Shown piece by piece: positions 8,000 through 16,351 of a stretch of DNA of 64,000 bases. The DNA is from Ensifer sp. IC3342 (GTDB taxonomy: Bacteria > Pseudomonadota > Alphaproteobacteria > Rhizobiales > Rhizobiaceae), in assembly GCF_020193655.1 (NCBI RefSeq), contig NZ_JADYVE010000001.1, forward strand, positions 1,240,001-1,304,000. The letters run 5' to 3'. Under the pieces are notes generated by a model that saw only the letters and a list, made by a program, of their open reading frames with translations, was not told where the DNA came from and searched no databases. Position numbers and translations under genes: made by a program. The number at the start of each line of letters is the position of its first letter. Position 1 is the first letter of the stretch.

Positions 8000-9241
8000 T
8001 CAGATCGAGAGACTGAGCGCCCTTTCCTGGTCGACATAGGCTCGCTGCTGATCGGTGATGTAGTCGCGCACGATCGGGGCGGCGTCGCGCGAGCGCGAAA
8101 GCTGCATATGGAAGACAAGCTGGCTGCCGGTGCGGAACATCATCTCCGCGCTGATCAAATAGAACTCCCACATCCTGGCGAAGCGCTCGTCGTACATCGC
8201 GATCACCTTGTCGCGGTTTTCCTCGAAGCGCTTGCCCCAGTGCGCCAGCGTCGTCGCATAGTGCATCCGCAGGAATTCTAGATCGGTCACCCACAGGCTG
8301 TTCTGCTCGACAACCGAGAAGACCTCCGAAAGCGCCGGCGAATAGGCGCCGGGGAAGATGTACTTGCGCAGCCACGGGCTTGCCATGCCGGGCGGGCTCA
8401 TGTGCCCGATCGAGTGCAACACCGCGAGCCCGTCGTCCGGCATCAACGCGTTCAGCTTCTTGAAGAACTCGTCGTAGTGGTGCACGCCGACATGCTCGAA
8501 CATGCCGACCGAGACGATGCGATCGAAGGGGCCCTGAACGTCGCGGTAATCCTTCAGCTCGAAACGCACGCGATCGGCCATGCCCGCCTTGCGAGCCCGC
8601 TCGGAAGCGAGCGCCTGCTGCTCCTTCGAAAGCGTCACTCCCAGAACCTCGACATTCTCGAGCGCCGCCAGGTAGAGCCCCAGATCGCCCCAGCCGCAGC
8701 CGATGTCGAGCACCCTCATGCCCGGCTTCAGGCAGAGTTTCGCGGCGAGCAGCCGGAGCTTGTTGCGCTGCGCCGCCTCCAGCGTCTCGCCTGGCTCGCG
8801 GAAATAGGCGCAGGAATAGAGCATGTTCTCGTCGAGGAAGAGCTTGTAGAAATCATTGCCGAGGTCGTAGTGGTGCGCGACGTTCTGCTGGGCCTTGCCC
8901 TTGGGGTTTGCCTGCTGGCGCTTGCGGAAGCGCATCTTGATCGCGCGCAACACCTTCTGGATCGGATAGGAACCGAGCGAGAGCCGGTTAATTGAGAACA
9001 GCGTAAGGAAATCCCGAAGCGTCGAGCCCTCCTCGAAGCGCATCGTGCCATCCATATAGGCTTCGCCGGCGGCAAGTTCGGCATTGAAGACGAGGCTGCG
9101 ATAAAGCCGCTGGTCCGTCAGCCGCATCGTCACGTGCGGCCCCGGCTCGCCGGAGAAGACGTGGCGTTTTCCATCGGCATCGATCACCGTCAGGCGACCT
9201 TTGCGAATGAAGGACTTCATCATATGCGACAGTGGGAACAT
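8000..9241 (-). CDS. cfa: Cyclopropane-fatty-acyl-phospholipid synthase
   Basis: The enzyme transfers a methylene group from S-adenosylmethionine to cis-unsaturated acyl chains of membrane phospholipids. The 413-residue product has the family marks HHYDLGNDFYKLFLDENMLYSCAYF (about 123-147), the SAM-binding motif VLDIGCGWGDLGLYLA (177-192), and GMFEHVGVHHYDEFF, which carries the bicarbonate/active-site region. The usual motif GCGWGGLA reads GCGWGDLG here. The ATG at 9241 is preceded by GAGG with 6-nt spacing; further ATGs at 9223 and 9220 lack such a site, and the longer frame from 9349 is unlikely. It acts at the inner face of the cytoplasmic membrane. It is a single gene downstream of the efp terminator. 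Confidence 0.93.
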   Translation of the reverse strand: MFPLSHMMKSFIRKGRLTVIDADGKRHVFSGEPGPHVTMRLTDQRLYRSLVFNAELAAGEAYMDGTMRFEEGSTLRDFLTLFSINRLSLGSYPIQKVLRAIKMRFRKRQQANPKGKAQQNVAHHYDLGNDFYKLFLDENMLYSCAYFREPGETLEAAQRNKLRLLAAKLCLKPGMRVLDIGCGWGDLGLYLAALENVEVLGVTLSKEQQALASERARKAGMADRVRFELKDYRDVQGPFDRIVSVGMFEHVGVHHYDEFFKKLNALMPDDGLAVLHSIGHMSPPGMASPWLRKYIFPGAYSPALSEVFSVVEQNSLWVTDLEFLRMHYATTLAHWGKRFEENRDKVIAMYDERFARMWEFYLISAEMMFRTGSQLVFHMQLSRSRDAAPIVRDYITDQQRAYVDQERALSLSI

Positions 9242-9396
9242 GCAAAACCTCGCGTGACAGGATCGCCGAGAATGAGAAAGGACGCAGTTGGAAGCCACGT
9301 TGCGTCGCCGCCCCCGCTTCGGACGGCGGCATCCTAGCACCGGCTTCACAAAATGCGCCCCCTATTTGCAGGTATACGTAGTCGAATGTGAAACGA

Positions 9397-9433
9397 AAAC
9401 GGGGACGGCGGTCAGACACCACCGTCCCCGTTT
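9397..9433 (-). terminator. Intrinsic terminator after efp
   Basis: A perfect 12-bp stem, AAACGGGGACGG (9397-9408) with CCGTCCCCGTTT (9422-9433), closes a 13-base loop. On the minus strand it ends in CCGTTTTCGTTTC, 24 bp beyond the efp stop. Confidence 0.8.
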
Positions 9434-9457
9434 GATTTCCTGTGCGGGATTTCTCGA

Positions 9458-10027
9458 TCAGTCCTTGGCGCGCTCGACGTAGGAGCCGTCTTCCGTCGCG
9501 ATGACGACGCGGGTGCCGGCCTGGATGTGCGGCGGCACCGAGGTGCGCACGCCGTTCGAGAGCAGCGCCGGCTTGTAGGAGGACGATGCCGTCTGGCCCT
9601 TGACCACCGGTTCGGTCTCGGTGATCTCGAGGATGACGTGGCGCGGCAGGTCGATGGCGATCGCAACGCCTTCATGGATCGACAGCATCACGGCCATGCC
9701 TTCCTGGAGATAGGCCTTCTGGTCGCCGATGTCTTCGGCCGACATGACGAGCTGATCGTAGGTCTCCGGGTTCATGAAGTGGAACCCTTCGCCGTCTTCA
9801 TAGAGGAACGTGTGTTCGCGGTCTTCGACGAAAGCGCGCTCGACCTGCTCGGTCGTGCGGTAGCGCTCGGAAACCTTCACGCCATCGGAAATGCGGCGCA
9901 TGTCGACCTGCGTGACCGGCGTGCCCTTGCCCGGGTGGAAGTTCTGTGCGGTAAGCACGACATAGAGCTTGCCGTCGACGTCGAGAACGTTGCCCTTGCG
10001 GACAGAAGAAGCGATGACCTTGACCAT
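9458..10027 (-). CDS. efp: Elongation factor P
   Basis: EF-P binds between the P and E sites of the ribosome and rescues stalling at polyproline. The product has 189 residues and three beta-barrel domains. The domain I loop reads [10 protein letters not shown] with Lys34 at the tip, the residue that EpmA/EpmB modify by (R)-beta-lysylation in E. coli. Domain III ends ...[22 protein letters not shown]. The ATG at 10027 gives [13 protein letters not shown], the normal N terminus; the longer frame from 10177 is not needed. It is divergent from epmA-epmB, which encode the modification enzymes. Confidence 0.97.
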   Translation of the reverse strand: MVKVIASSVRKGNVLDVDGKLYVVLTAQNFHPGKGTPVTQVDMRRISDGVKVSERYRTTEQVERAFVEDREHTFLYEDGEGFHFMNPETYDQLVMSAEDIGDQKAYLQEGMAVMLSIHEGVAIAIDLPRHVILEITETEPVVKGQTASSSYKPALLSNGVRTSVPPHIQAGTRVVIATEDGSYVERAKD

Positions 10028-10203
10028 TAGTCTTCCTTGTAACAGAGGTATGCGCGACACGGCGAGCCGGGAAACCCGGCCCTGCAGGACGCGAAAACTA
10101 GGATTTCGCGCCGCAACTACCCTAATTTCGCGCAAATAGCCAGCCTGCGCCGGCGCTGACGCGAAGAAACTTGGCACGCGAAGAAAGTTTGGACCGACCG
10201 ATC

Positions 10204-11256
10204 ATGCCGCATGCTTCTCCCTGGTGGACACCGGATGTCCATGCCGACCGGCGCCCGTTTCTGATCGGGCGCAACCGGATCCAATCGGCATTGCGGCATT
10301 ACCTCGACGAACGGGATTTCGTCGAGGTCGATACGGCGAGCCTGCAGGTTTCCCCGGGCAATGAAGCCCATCTGCATGCCTTTGCCACGCAGGCGCTCGG
10401 CCACGACGGCTCCGCCCAACCGCTTTATCTCCACACCTCGCCGGAATTCGCCTGCAAGAAACTGCTGGCCGCGGGCGAAAAGCGCATCGCCTGCTTTGCC
10501 CATGTCTACCGCAACCGGGAGCGCGGACCGCTGCACCATCCCGAATTCACCATGCTCGAATGGTATCGCGCCGGCGAGAGCTATGAGGCACTGATGCGCG
10601 ACTGTGCCGATATCCTCGCGCTCGCTGCCGAGACGACGGGCACGCGCTCCCTCTCCTATCAGGGCAGGACCACCGACCCGTTTCTCGAACCCGAGCGGCT
10701 TTCGCTGGCCGAAGCCTTCGAGCGCTTCGCGGGCATCGACCTGCTCGCCTCGATCGGCGAGGACGGTGCGACTGATCGCGACCGACTGGCCGCGACCATG
10801 AGAGTTTCGGGCTTGCGCGTCGCCGACGACGACACCTGGGCAGACCTCTTCAGCCGCGTGCTCGTGGAAAAGGTCGAGCCCAATCTCGGTTTCGGCCGGC
10901 CGACGATCCTCGACGAATATCCGACCGCCGAGGCGGCGCTCGCCAGGCCGGCGGCGCGAGACCGCCGCGTCGCCGAACGGTTCGAGCTCTATGCCTGCGG
11001 CGTCGAGCTTGCCAATGCCTTTGGCGAACTGACGGACGCCGCCGAGCAGCGCCGCCGCTTCGAACTCGAAATGGCGGAGAAGGCGCGCGTCTACGGCGAA
11101 ACCTACCCGCTCGACGAAGACTTCCTGTCCGCTCTCGCCATCATGCCCGAAGCGAGCGGCATCGCTCTCGGCTTCGACCGCCTGGTGATGCTGGCGACGG
11201 GGGCTTCGCGCATCGATCAGGTGCTGTGGGCGCCGGTCGCGGAGGCAAGCGCATGA
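10204..11256 (+). CDS. epmA: EF-P--(R)-beta-lysine ligase (GenX/PoxA/YjeA)
   Basis: EpmA is a truncated class II lysyl-tRNA synthetase-like enzyme that lacks the anticodon-binding domain and attaches (R)-beta-lysine to Lys34 of EF-P. The 350-residue product contains the motif 1 region (IGRNRIQSALRHYLDERDFVEVD), LYLHTSPEFACKKLLAAG, motif 2 with HVYRNRERGPLHHPEFTMLEWY, and motif 3 with GIALGFDRLVMLATGA. The ATG at 10204 was preferred over a TTG at 10171, though neither has a strong ribosome-binding site. It overlaps epmB by ATGA (11253-11256), so the two are translationally coupled, and it is divergent from efp. Confidence 0.95.
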   Translation: MPHASPWWTPDVHADRRPFLIGRNRIQSALRHYLDERDFVEVDTASLQVSPGNEAHLHAFATQALGHDGSAQPLYLHTSPEFACKKLLAAGEKRIACFAHVYRNRERGPLHHPEFTMLEWYRAGESYEALMRDCADILALAAETTGTRSLSYQGRTTDPFLEPERLSLAEAFERFAGIDLLASIGEDGATDRDRLAATMRVSGLRVADDDTWADLFSRVLVEKVEPNLGFGRPTILDEYPTAEAALARPAARDRRVAERFELYACGVELANAFGELTDAAEQRRRFELEMAEKARVYGETYPLDEDFLSALAIMPEASGIALGFDRLVMLATGASRIDQVLWAPVAEASA

Positions 11257-12308
11257 CTGCACAGCGCTCCATCAGAACGGCGCGCGAACTCGTCGACGCC
11301 GGCCTTATCACGCCGGCGGCCGAAGAGGCGGTATCGCGCGTGGCGTCGCGCTACGCCGTTTCGATCAGCCCGGCCATTGCGGATCTCATCGACCGCCAGG
11401 ATAAGGACGACCCCATCGCCCGGCAGTTCGTGCCCGATGCGGCTGAGCTGACGCTCACGCCGGAAGAGCGCGCCGATCCGATCGGCGACGGTTCGCACAG
11501 CCCGGTTACCGGGATCGTCCACCGATATCCCGACCGCGTGCTGCTTAAGGCGGTGCATGTGTGCCCGGTCTATTGCCGCTTCTGTTTCCGCCGCGAGATG
11601 GTCGGACCGCAGGGGCTCGGCACGTTGACGCCTGCCGAACTCGACGCCGCGATCGCTTACATCGCGGACCATGCCGAAATCTGGGAGGTAATCCTCACCG
11701 GCGGCGATCCACTGGTGCTTTCGCCCCGTCGGCTCGGCGAAATCATGGAGCGGCTCGGCGCGATCGACCATGTCAAGATCATCCGCTTCCACACACGCGT
11801 GCCCGTCGTCGAACCGGAGCGCGTCGATGCCGAGCTCGTTGCGGCGCTAAAGGGGAGCGGCAAGGCGACCTATGTGGCGCTCCACGCCAACCATCCGCGC
11901 GAGCTGACGGCCGAGGCGCGCGCGGCATCGGCCCGGCTCATCGACGCGGGCATCGTCATGGTCAGCCAGTCGGTGCTGCTCAAGGGCGTCAACGACGATG
12001 CGACCGTGCTCGCGGAACTGATGCGCGCCTTCGTCGAAACGCGGATCAAGCCCTATTACCTGCATCACCCGGATCTAGCGCCCGGCACCAGCCATTTCCG
12101 GCTGTCGATCGAAGAGGGGCAGAAGCTCGTCGCCGCACTTCGCGGCCGCGTTTCCGGCCTTTGCCAGCCGACCTATATTCTCGACATCCCCGGCGGCCAC
12201 GGCAAGGCCGTCGTCAGCGCAAGCACGATCGCTGCGGAAGGGGGTGGCTGCTACACCATCACCGATTTCCGCGGAAACGAGCACGCCTATCCGCCAAGAT
12301 CGCGATGA
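11253..12308 (+). CDS. epmB: EF-P (R)-beta-lysine 2,3-aminomutase (KamA-like radical SAM)
   Basis: EpmB converts (S)-alpha-lysine to (R)-beta-lysine using a [4Fe-4S] cluster, SAM and PLP. The 351-residue product carries the radical-SAM cysteines in HVCPVYCRFCFRREMVG (Cys104, Cys108, Cys111), the GGDPL block (VILTGGDPLVLS) and the PLP-region PTYILDIPGGHGKAVV. It is shorter than clostridial lysine 2,3-aminomutase, as EpmB proteins are. The start overlaps the epmA stop. Position beside epmA and opposite efp makes the EF-P role much more likely than lysine fermentation. No epmC (hydroxylase) is present in the window. Confidence 0.95.
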   Translation: MTAQRSIRTARELVDAGLITPAAEEAVSRVASRYAVSISPAIADLIDRQDKDDPIARQFVPDAAELTLTPEERADPIGDGSHSPVTGIVHRYPDRVLLKAVHVCPVYCRFCFRREMVGPQGLGTLTPAELDAAIAYIADHAEIWEVILTGGDPLVLSPRRLGEIMERLGAIDHVKIIRFHTRVPVVEPERVDAELVAALKGSGKATYVALHANHPRELTAEARAASARLIDAGIVMVSQSVLLKGVNDDATVLAELMRAFVETRIKPYYLHHPDLAPGTSHFRLSIEEGQKLVAALRGRVSGLCQPTYILDIPGGHGKAVVSASTIAAEGGGCYTITDFRGNEHAYPPRSR

Positions 12309-12346
12309 TTTTGTAGGGGCCGATTTCCCGAAAAATTCGCGTCGCA

Positions 12347-12373
12347 CGTCACAGGCGCCGACGGTCAATCGTC
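12347..12373 (+). promoter_or_regulatory. Candidate ECF41-type promoter
   Basis: CGTCACA (12347-12353), a 16-bp spacer, then CGTC (12370-12373). The published ECF41 promoter has TGTCACA at -35 and CGTC at -10 with a similar spacer. It lies about 40 bp upstream of the carboxymuconolactone-family gene that leads the sigma-factor operon, which fits autoregulation. Confidence 0.65.
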
Positions 12374-12414
12374 AACTGGTCGAAAGCTTCAATTGACCCC
12401 AATGGAGACAGACC

Positions 12415-12846
12415 ATGACCGACATGAAAGCCGTGCGTTACGAACAGGAAATCCCGGATGTGCTCGACGCGCTTGCCGACGTGCACACGAAAATGGACAG
12501 CCACGGCCTCGACCGAACGATCCACCACCTCGTCCAGCTGCGTGCCTCGCAGATCAACCGCTGCGGCTTCTGTGTGAAGATGCATACGAAGGAAGCCCGT
12601 GCCGATGGCGAGACGAGCGAACGGCTCGACCGCATTATCGTCTGGGATCAGGTCGGCGATTTCTCCGAGCGCGAAAAGGCCGCCCTCGCCTGGACCGAGG
12701 GCTTGACGGAACTCGAGCCCCGGACGGATTTCGCGAGCCTGCGTGCTCGACTTCGCGAGCACTTCAGCGACAACGAGATCAGCGTCATCACCTCGACCGT
12801 GGCGATGATCAACCTTTGGAACCGAATCCAGATTTCGAGGCACTGA
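12415..12846 (+). CDS. AhpD/carboxymuconolactone-decarboxylase family protein
   Basis: This 143-residue all-helical protein has the AhpD-like redox signature CGFCVKMH (Cys50, Cys53, His57) after SQINR, the pattern of the alkylhydroperoxidase core rather than of a true decarboxylase. It probably acts as a peroxidase or thiol-disulfide protein in the cytoplasm. GGAGA upstream supports the ATG at 12415. It is separated from the ECF sigma gene by one base (stop 12844-12846, ATG 12848). Linkage to carboxymuconolactone-family genes is the hallmark of ECF41 loci, so it is the expected main target of that sigma factor. Confidence 0.9.
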   Translation: MTDMKAVRYEQEIPDVLDALADVHTKMDSHGLDRTIHHLVQLRASQINRCGFCVKMHTKEARADGETSERLDRIIVWDQVGDFSEREKAALAWTEGLTELEPRTDFASLRARLREHFSDNEISVITSTVAMINLWNRIQISRH

Positions 12847-12847
12847 C

Positions 12848-13735
12848 ATGGTTCGCAACGACAAGAGCGGCATGTTCGAGGAGGCGCGACCGCGCCTCCT
12901 CGGCCTCGCCTACCGCATTCTGGGTTCGCGCGCCGATGCCGAGGATGCGGTGCAGGACACGTTCCTGAAATGGCAGGCGGCCGATTTTTCCGCGATCGAA
13001 AGTCCAGCCGCCTGGCCCACCACTGCCTGCACGCGCCGCTGCCTCGATCTGCTGAAATCCGCACATCGCAAACGCGTCGACTATATCGGCGCGTGGCTGC
13101 CGGAACCGATCCACACCGCAAGCGACGACAACGTGGAGGAGAAGCTTGCGCTCACCGCCTCGCTCACAACCGCATTTCTGCTGATGCTCGAGCGGCTGAC
13201 GCCCAAGGAGCGGGCTGCCTATCTGTTGCATGAGATTTTCGGCCAACCTTACGACGAGATTGCCGAAACGCTCGGCATGCAGGAGGTGGCCGCCCGCAAG
13301 CTGGTCTCACGCGCCAAATCCAATATCGGCGTCGTCCAGACCCGCCATACGACGCCACGCGAACGGCAGGACGAACTCCTCGCCGCCTTCCAAAAGGCCA
13401 TTCACGGCGGCGACATCGGCGGACTTTCGGCGCTGCTGTCGGCCGACGTGAAGCTCACCGCCGACGGTGGCGGCAAAGCTGCGACGGTACTCGGCATTCT
13501 TTCCGGCAGGGAGACCGTCATGGCCTTCATTGCCGAGCGTCTGACCGAATACTGGTCAAACTACCGGTGGGAAACCGCTGAGCTCAACGGCGGGCGAGGC
13601 ATCGTCCTCAGGAGCGATGGCGACATCGCCGCGACGGTTTCCTTCGGCTACGACCACGATGGCCGGGTCGCCGATATCTTCATCGTCCGTAATCCGGACA
13701 AGCTCGCTCATCTTGACGACGCGACCGTTCATTGA
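12848..13735 (+). CDS. ECF41-family RNA polymerase sigma factor with SnoaL-like tail
   Basis: The 295-residue protein has sigma region 2 (about 10-75, with YRILGSRADAEDAVQDTFLKW), region 4 (about 105-160, with LTPKERAAYLLHEIFGQPYDEIAETLGM) and a C-terminal SnoaL-like extension (about 172-288). All three ECF41 marks are visible: WLPEP in the linker (83-87), DGGGK (206-210) and NPDKL (282-286). In this group the fused tail replaces a separate anti-sigma factor and modulates activity. No anti-sigma gene is adjacent, as expected. It is co-transcribed with the upstream AhpD-like gene and probably with the MFS gene 27 bp downstream. Region 2 contains a slightly unusual ESPAAWPTTACTRRCLD, where most members have a Trp-Leu motif. 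Confidence 0.93.
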   Translation: MVRNDKSGMFEEARPRLLGLAYRILGSRADAEDAVQDTFLKWQAADFSAIESPAAWPTTACTRRCLDLLKSAHRKRVDYIGAWLPEPIHTASDDNVEEKLALTASLTTAFLLMLERLTPKERAAYLLHEIFGQPYDEIAETLGMQEVAARKLVSRAKSNIGVVQTRHTTPRERQDELLAAFQKAIHGGDIGGLSALLSADVKLTADGGGKAATVLGILSGRETVMAFIAERLTEYWSNYRWETAELNGGRGIVLRSDGDIAATVSFGYDHDGRVADIFIVRNPDKLAHLDDATVH

Positions 13736-13762
13736 CACCGTCGCCGATCAACGAGGCTCGAC

Positions 13763-15211
13763 ATGCTCGATAAGACCAACAACGCCGCGGCCGCATCCGA
13801 TGTCGGCTGGCTCACCCTTCTCTCCGGCGGAAACGCCATCCATTCGCTTGTTCTCAGCGGCGGCGTGGCGCTGCACGCGCTCAATATCTATATCGTCACG
13901 ACCGTCATGCCCTCCGTCGTACGGGACATCGGCGGGCTCGACTATTATGCGTGGAGCACGACACTTTTCGTTGCTGCGTCCATTCTCGGTGCGGCGCTTT
14001 CGGCGCGGCTGCTCGCTCGGGTCGGAGCCGGGGGCGCCTATGCCGTCGGTGCGCTGGTCTTCGGACTTGGCTCGCTCGCATGCGCCCTCGCACCCGGCAT
14101 GCCATTGCTGCTTGCCGGCCGCGCGATCCAGGGCTTCGGCGGCGGGCTTCTCTATGCGCTCGCCTATGGCGTTATACGCATGGTCTTCCCGGCCGCACTG
14201 TGGGCTCGCGCGATCGGGCTCATATCTGCCACCTGGGGCACGGCGACGCTCGTCGGCCCGGCGGTCGGCGGTGTGTTTGCCGAATATGGCGCGTGGCGGG
14301 CTGCCTTCTGGTCGCTGCTGCCCCTGACGGCAGTGCTCGCGATCCTCGCCCTCTCGACTTTGCCGCGAGCGACATCAGGCGCGCGCGGTCCGTTACCGCT
14401 GACGCAGCTCACGCTTCTCATCGGCATCGTCCTGGTGCTCTCGGTGAGCGGAACCCTTACGGCGACTGCCGAACAGATCGCCGGCGTCAGTGCCGCGCTC
14501 GTCCTCTTTGCGGTGCTCGTTGCCAGCGAGCGCCGCGCGGCGGCGCGGCTGTTGCCGCAGGGCACCCTCAGCCCTCGCTCGCCGCTCGCGGCGCTCTATG
14601 CGACCATTGCATTGGCGATGATCGGCATGCAGCCGGAGATTTACGTTCCCTATCTGTTGCAGGAACTGCACGGACGGTCTCCCCTGGTTGCCGGTTATAT
14701 CGCCGCGCTGATGGCGCTCGGCTGGACGGCCGGCTCGATGACGAGCGCGCATTGGGAGGGCGGCCGCGCTCGCAAGACCATTGCGGCCGGCCCGTTCTTC
14801 GGCCTTGCCGGCCTCCTGACGATCGCCGTTTTCATGCCGATCATCTCGGCCGGCTTCGCCGTGATCGCGGTGCCGTTATGCCTCGGGATCGCCGCAGTCG
14901 GCTTCGGCATCGGGCTCGCCTGGCCGCACATCGTCACGGCGGTCTATGCCGCGGCGCCCGCCGGCGAAGAGGAAAAGGCGTCCGCGTCGATCACGACGAT
15001 CCAGCTCTTCGCCGCATCTCTCGGCGCCGCACTTGCCGGCATGACAGCCAACCTGGCCGGTATTGGCGAGGGCACGGCGGACGGCGCCACCTCGGCCGCG
15101 ATCTCGCTCTTTGGCCTCTTCGCACTCGCACCGGCCGTGGGCGTTGTCTCAGCTCGGAGGGCGGTTGGCGCAGGCGCCAATCGACATATGCAGAACCAAG
15201 ACATGCATTAG
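13763..15211 (+). CDS. MFS transporter, probable multidrug efflux (14-TM type)
   Basis: The 482-residue inner-membrane protein begins with a soluble N terminus, then TM1 with NIYIVTTVMPSVVRDIGGLDYYAWSTTLFV, the motif seen in DHA2-type drug:H+ antiporters. Later come LAGRAIQGFGGGLLYALAYG (motif B region) and GLISATWGTATLVGPAVGGVFAEYGAWRAAF (motif C, antiporter). A GAGG site precedes the ATG at 13763, and the gap to the ECF41 gene is only 27 bp, so it probably belongs to the same operon. The substrate is unknown. Confidence 0.88.
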   Translation: MLDKTNNAAAASDVGWLTLLSGGNAIHSLVLSGGVALHALNIYIVTTVMPSVVRDIGGLDYYAWSTTLFVAASILGAALSARLLARVGAGGAYAVGALVFGLGSLACALAPGMPLLLAGRAIQGFGGGLLYALAYGVIRMVFPAALWARAIGLISATWGTATLVGPAVGGVFAEYGAWRAAFWSLLPLTAVLAILALSTLPRATSGARGPLPLTQLTLLIGIVLVLSVSGTLTATAEQIAGVSAALVLFAVLVASERRAAARLLPQGTLSPRSPLAALYATIALAMIGMQPEIYVPYLLQELHGRSPLVAGYIAALMALGWTAGSMTSAHWEGGRARKTIAAGPFFGLAGLLTIAVFMPIISAGFAVIAVPLCLGIAAVGFGIGLAWPHIVTAVYAAAPAGEEEKASASITTIQLFAASLGAALAGMTANLAGIGEGTADGATSAAISLFGLFALAPAVGVVSARRAVGAGANRHMQNQDMH

Positions 15212-15282
15212 AGTCGGGAACTCGAACACCACGGCGAACGCGCCGCGATTTTGCGGGGCTTCGGCGAAGATGGTGCATCCCG

Positions 15283-15314
15283 AAAAAAAGGGCCGCTCGG
15301 CGTGCCGGCGGCCC
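15283..15314 (-). terminator. Intrinsic terminator after the OmpA lipoprotein gene
   Basis: On the minus strand GGGCCGC (15308-15314) pairs with GCGGCCC (15290-15296) and is followed by seven T residues (15283-15289). Confidence 0.88.
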
Positions 15315-15338
15315 CCGTCGTATCCGTGATCTTGCGGA

Positions 15339-16004
15339 TCAGCCCTGCTTGATCGGGGCGATCGAGATTTCGACGCGGCGGTTTTGCGCACGGCCGGCCT
15401 CGGTGGCGTTTGACGCGATCGGCCGCTCCATGCCGTAACCCATGGTCGAAATGCGGCGCTGGTCGATGCCGCGGCTGCCGAGATAGTTGGCAACCGAAGC
15501 CGCACGGCGCTCGGAGAGATCCTGGTTGTGGGCGGCGCTGCCGGTCGAATCGGTGTGACCGTCGACGTCGATCAGCGTCCGGTTGAACTTGCGCAACACG
15601 ATCGCTACCGAATCGAGTGTCGGGTAGAAGGGCGGGATGACCTGGTCACGATCCGTCGCAAAGGTAATGTTCGATGGCATGTTGAGGATGATGCGGTCAC
15701 CCGCGCGCGTCACCGACACGCCCGTGCCCTGGAGCTGAGCACGCAGTTCCGCTTCCTGCTGGTCCATGTAGTTGCCGATCAGGCCGCCGCCGAGCGCGCC
15801 GATACCGGCGCCGACAAGAGCGGCATCACGCCGTCCCGCGGCACTGCCGCCGACCAGAAGGCCGGTTGCGGCACCAAGGCCCGCGCCGATCAGCGCACCG
15901 CCCGCCGTATTCGACATCTTCTGCTCGCCCGTATAGGGATCGGTGGTGGTGCATCCAGAAAGATAGGCGGCCGCAATGGCCAGGATGGCGCATTTCTTGA
16001 TCAT
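15339..16004 (-). CDS. OmpA-family lipoprotein with glycine zipper
   Basis: The 221-residue outer-membrane lipoprotein has a signal peptide with lipobox LSGC (Cys18), a glycine-zipper segment (GGALIGAGLGAATGLLVGG and GAGIGALGGGLIGNYMD, about 36-85), and a C-terminal OmpA peptidoglycan-binding domain with NITFATDRDQV, VDGHTDSTGSAAHNQDLSERRA and GYGMERPIASNATEAGRAQNRRVE. This architecture matches the YiaD/YfiB group that links outer membrane and wall. An in-frame ATG 18 bp upstream (16022) is possible, but the internal start gives a cleaner signal peptide (MIKKCAIL). It is a single gene with its own terminator. Confidence 0.9.
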   Translation of the reverse strand: MIKKCAILAIAAAYLSGCTTTDPYTGEQKMSNTAGGALIGAGLGAATGLLVGGSAAGRRDAALVGAGIGALGGGLIGNYMDQQEAELRAQLQGTGVSVTRAGDRIILNMPSNITFATDRDQVIPPFYPTLDSVAIVLRKFNRTLIDVDGHTDSTGSAAHNQDLSERRAASVANYLGSRGIDQRRISTMGYGMERPIASNATEAGRAQNRRVEISIAPIKQG

Positions 16005-16221
16005 CGAATCGATTGTCCCCATTGGTGCTCGAAGGGCTTCATACTATCGATTAAGGCAGGAAGATGAAGAAGCATTCCGTCAGCACTGCAACCGTCGGAA
16101 TGCCCTTTGATGTTGCACGGCGGCAACGGTCGCGGCAGCCGGATGAAATGGCCGATCGCCGCCACATTGCTGTCCAGAGCACCCGCTAACCGATCCTTCA
16201 CGTGCCCGTGCTAAACGGGTC

Positions 16222-16323
16222 CACTGCATGGTTCCCTAATCGGAACCGATTTAAGGACAAAGCCATGCAGCAGATTAGAACGTTGCAGCGACCTTTCTGC
16301 GTCTGAAAAGATGCACCGCGCTG
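16222..16323 (-). repeat. RIME1-like intergenic mosaic element, copy 2
   Basis: This is in reverse orientation to copy 1: ATCGGAACCGATTTAAGGAC, GCCATGCAGCAG, then the degenerate CAGCGACCTTTCTGCGTCTG palindrome. It lies just before the ExoD-like gene. The rest of the 16005-16351 gap shows no gene. Confidence 0.7.
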
Positions 16324-16351
16324 TATGGGTCAGATAAGCGGGGACGACAGC

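Noticed and set aside
11253..12308. Lysine 2,3-aminomutase of lysine fermentation
   Set aside because: It is short, coupled to epmA and opposite efp. The EF-P modification role explains the context better.
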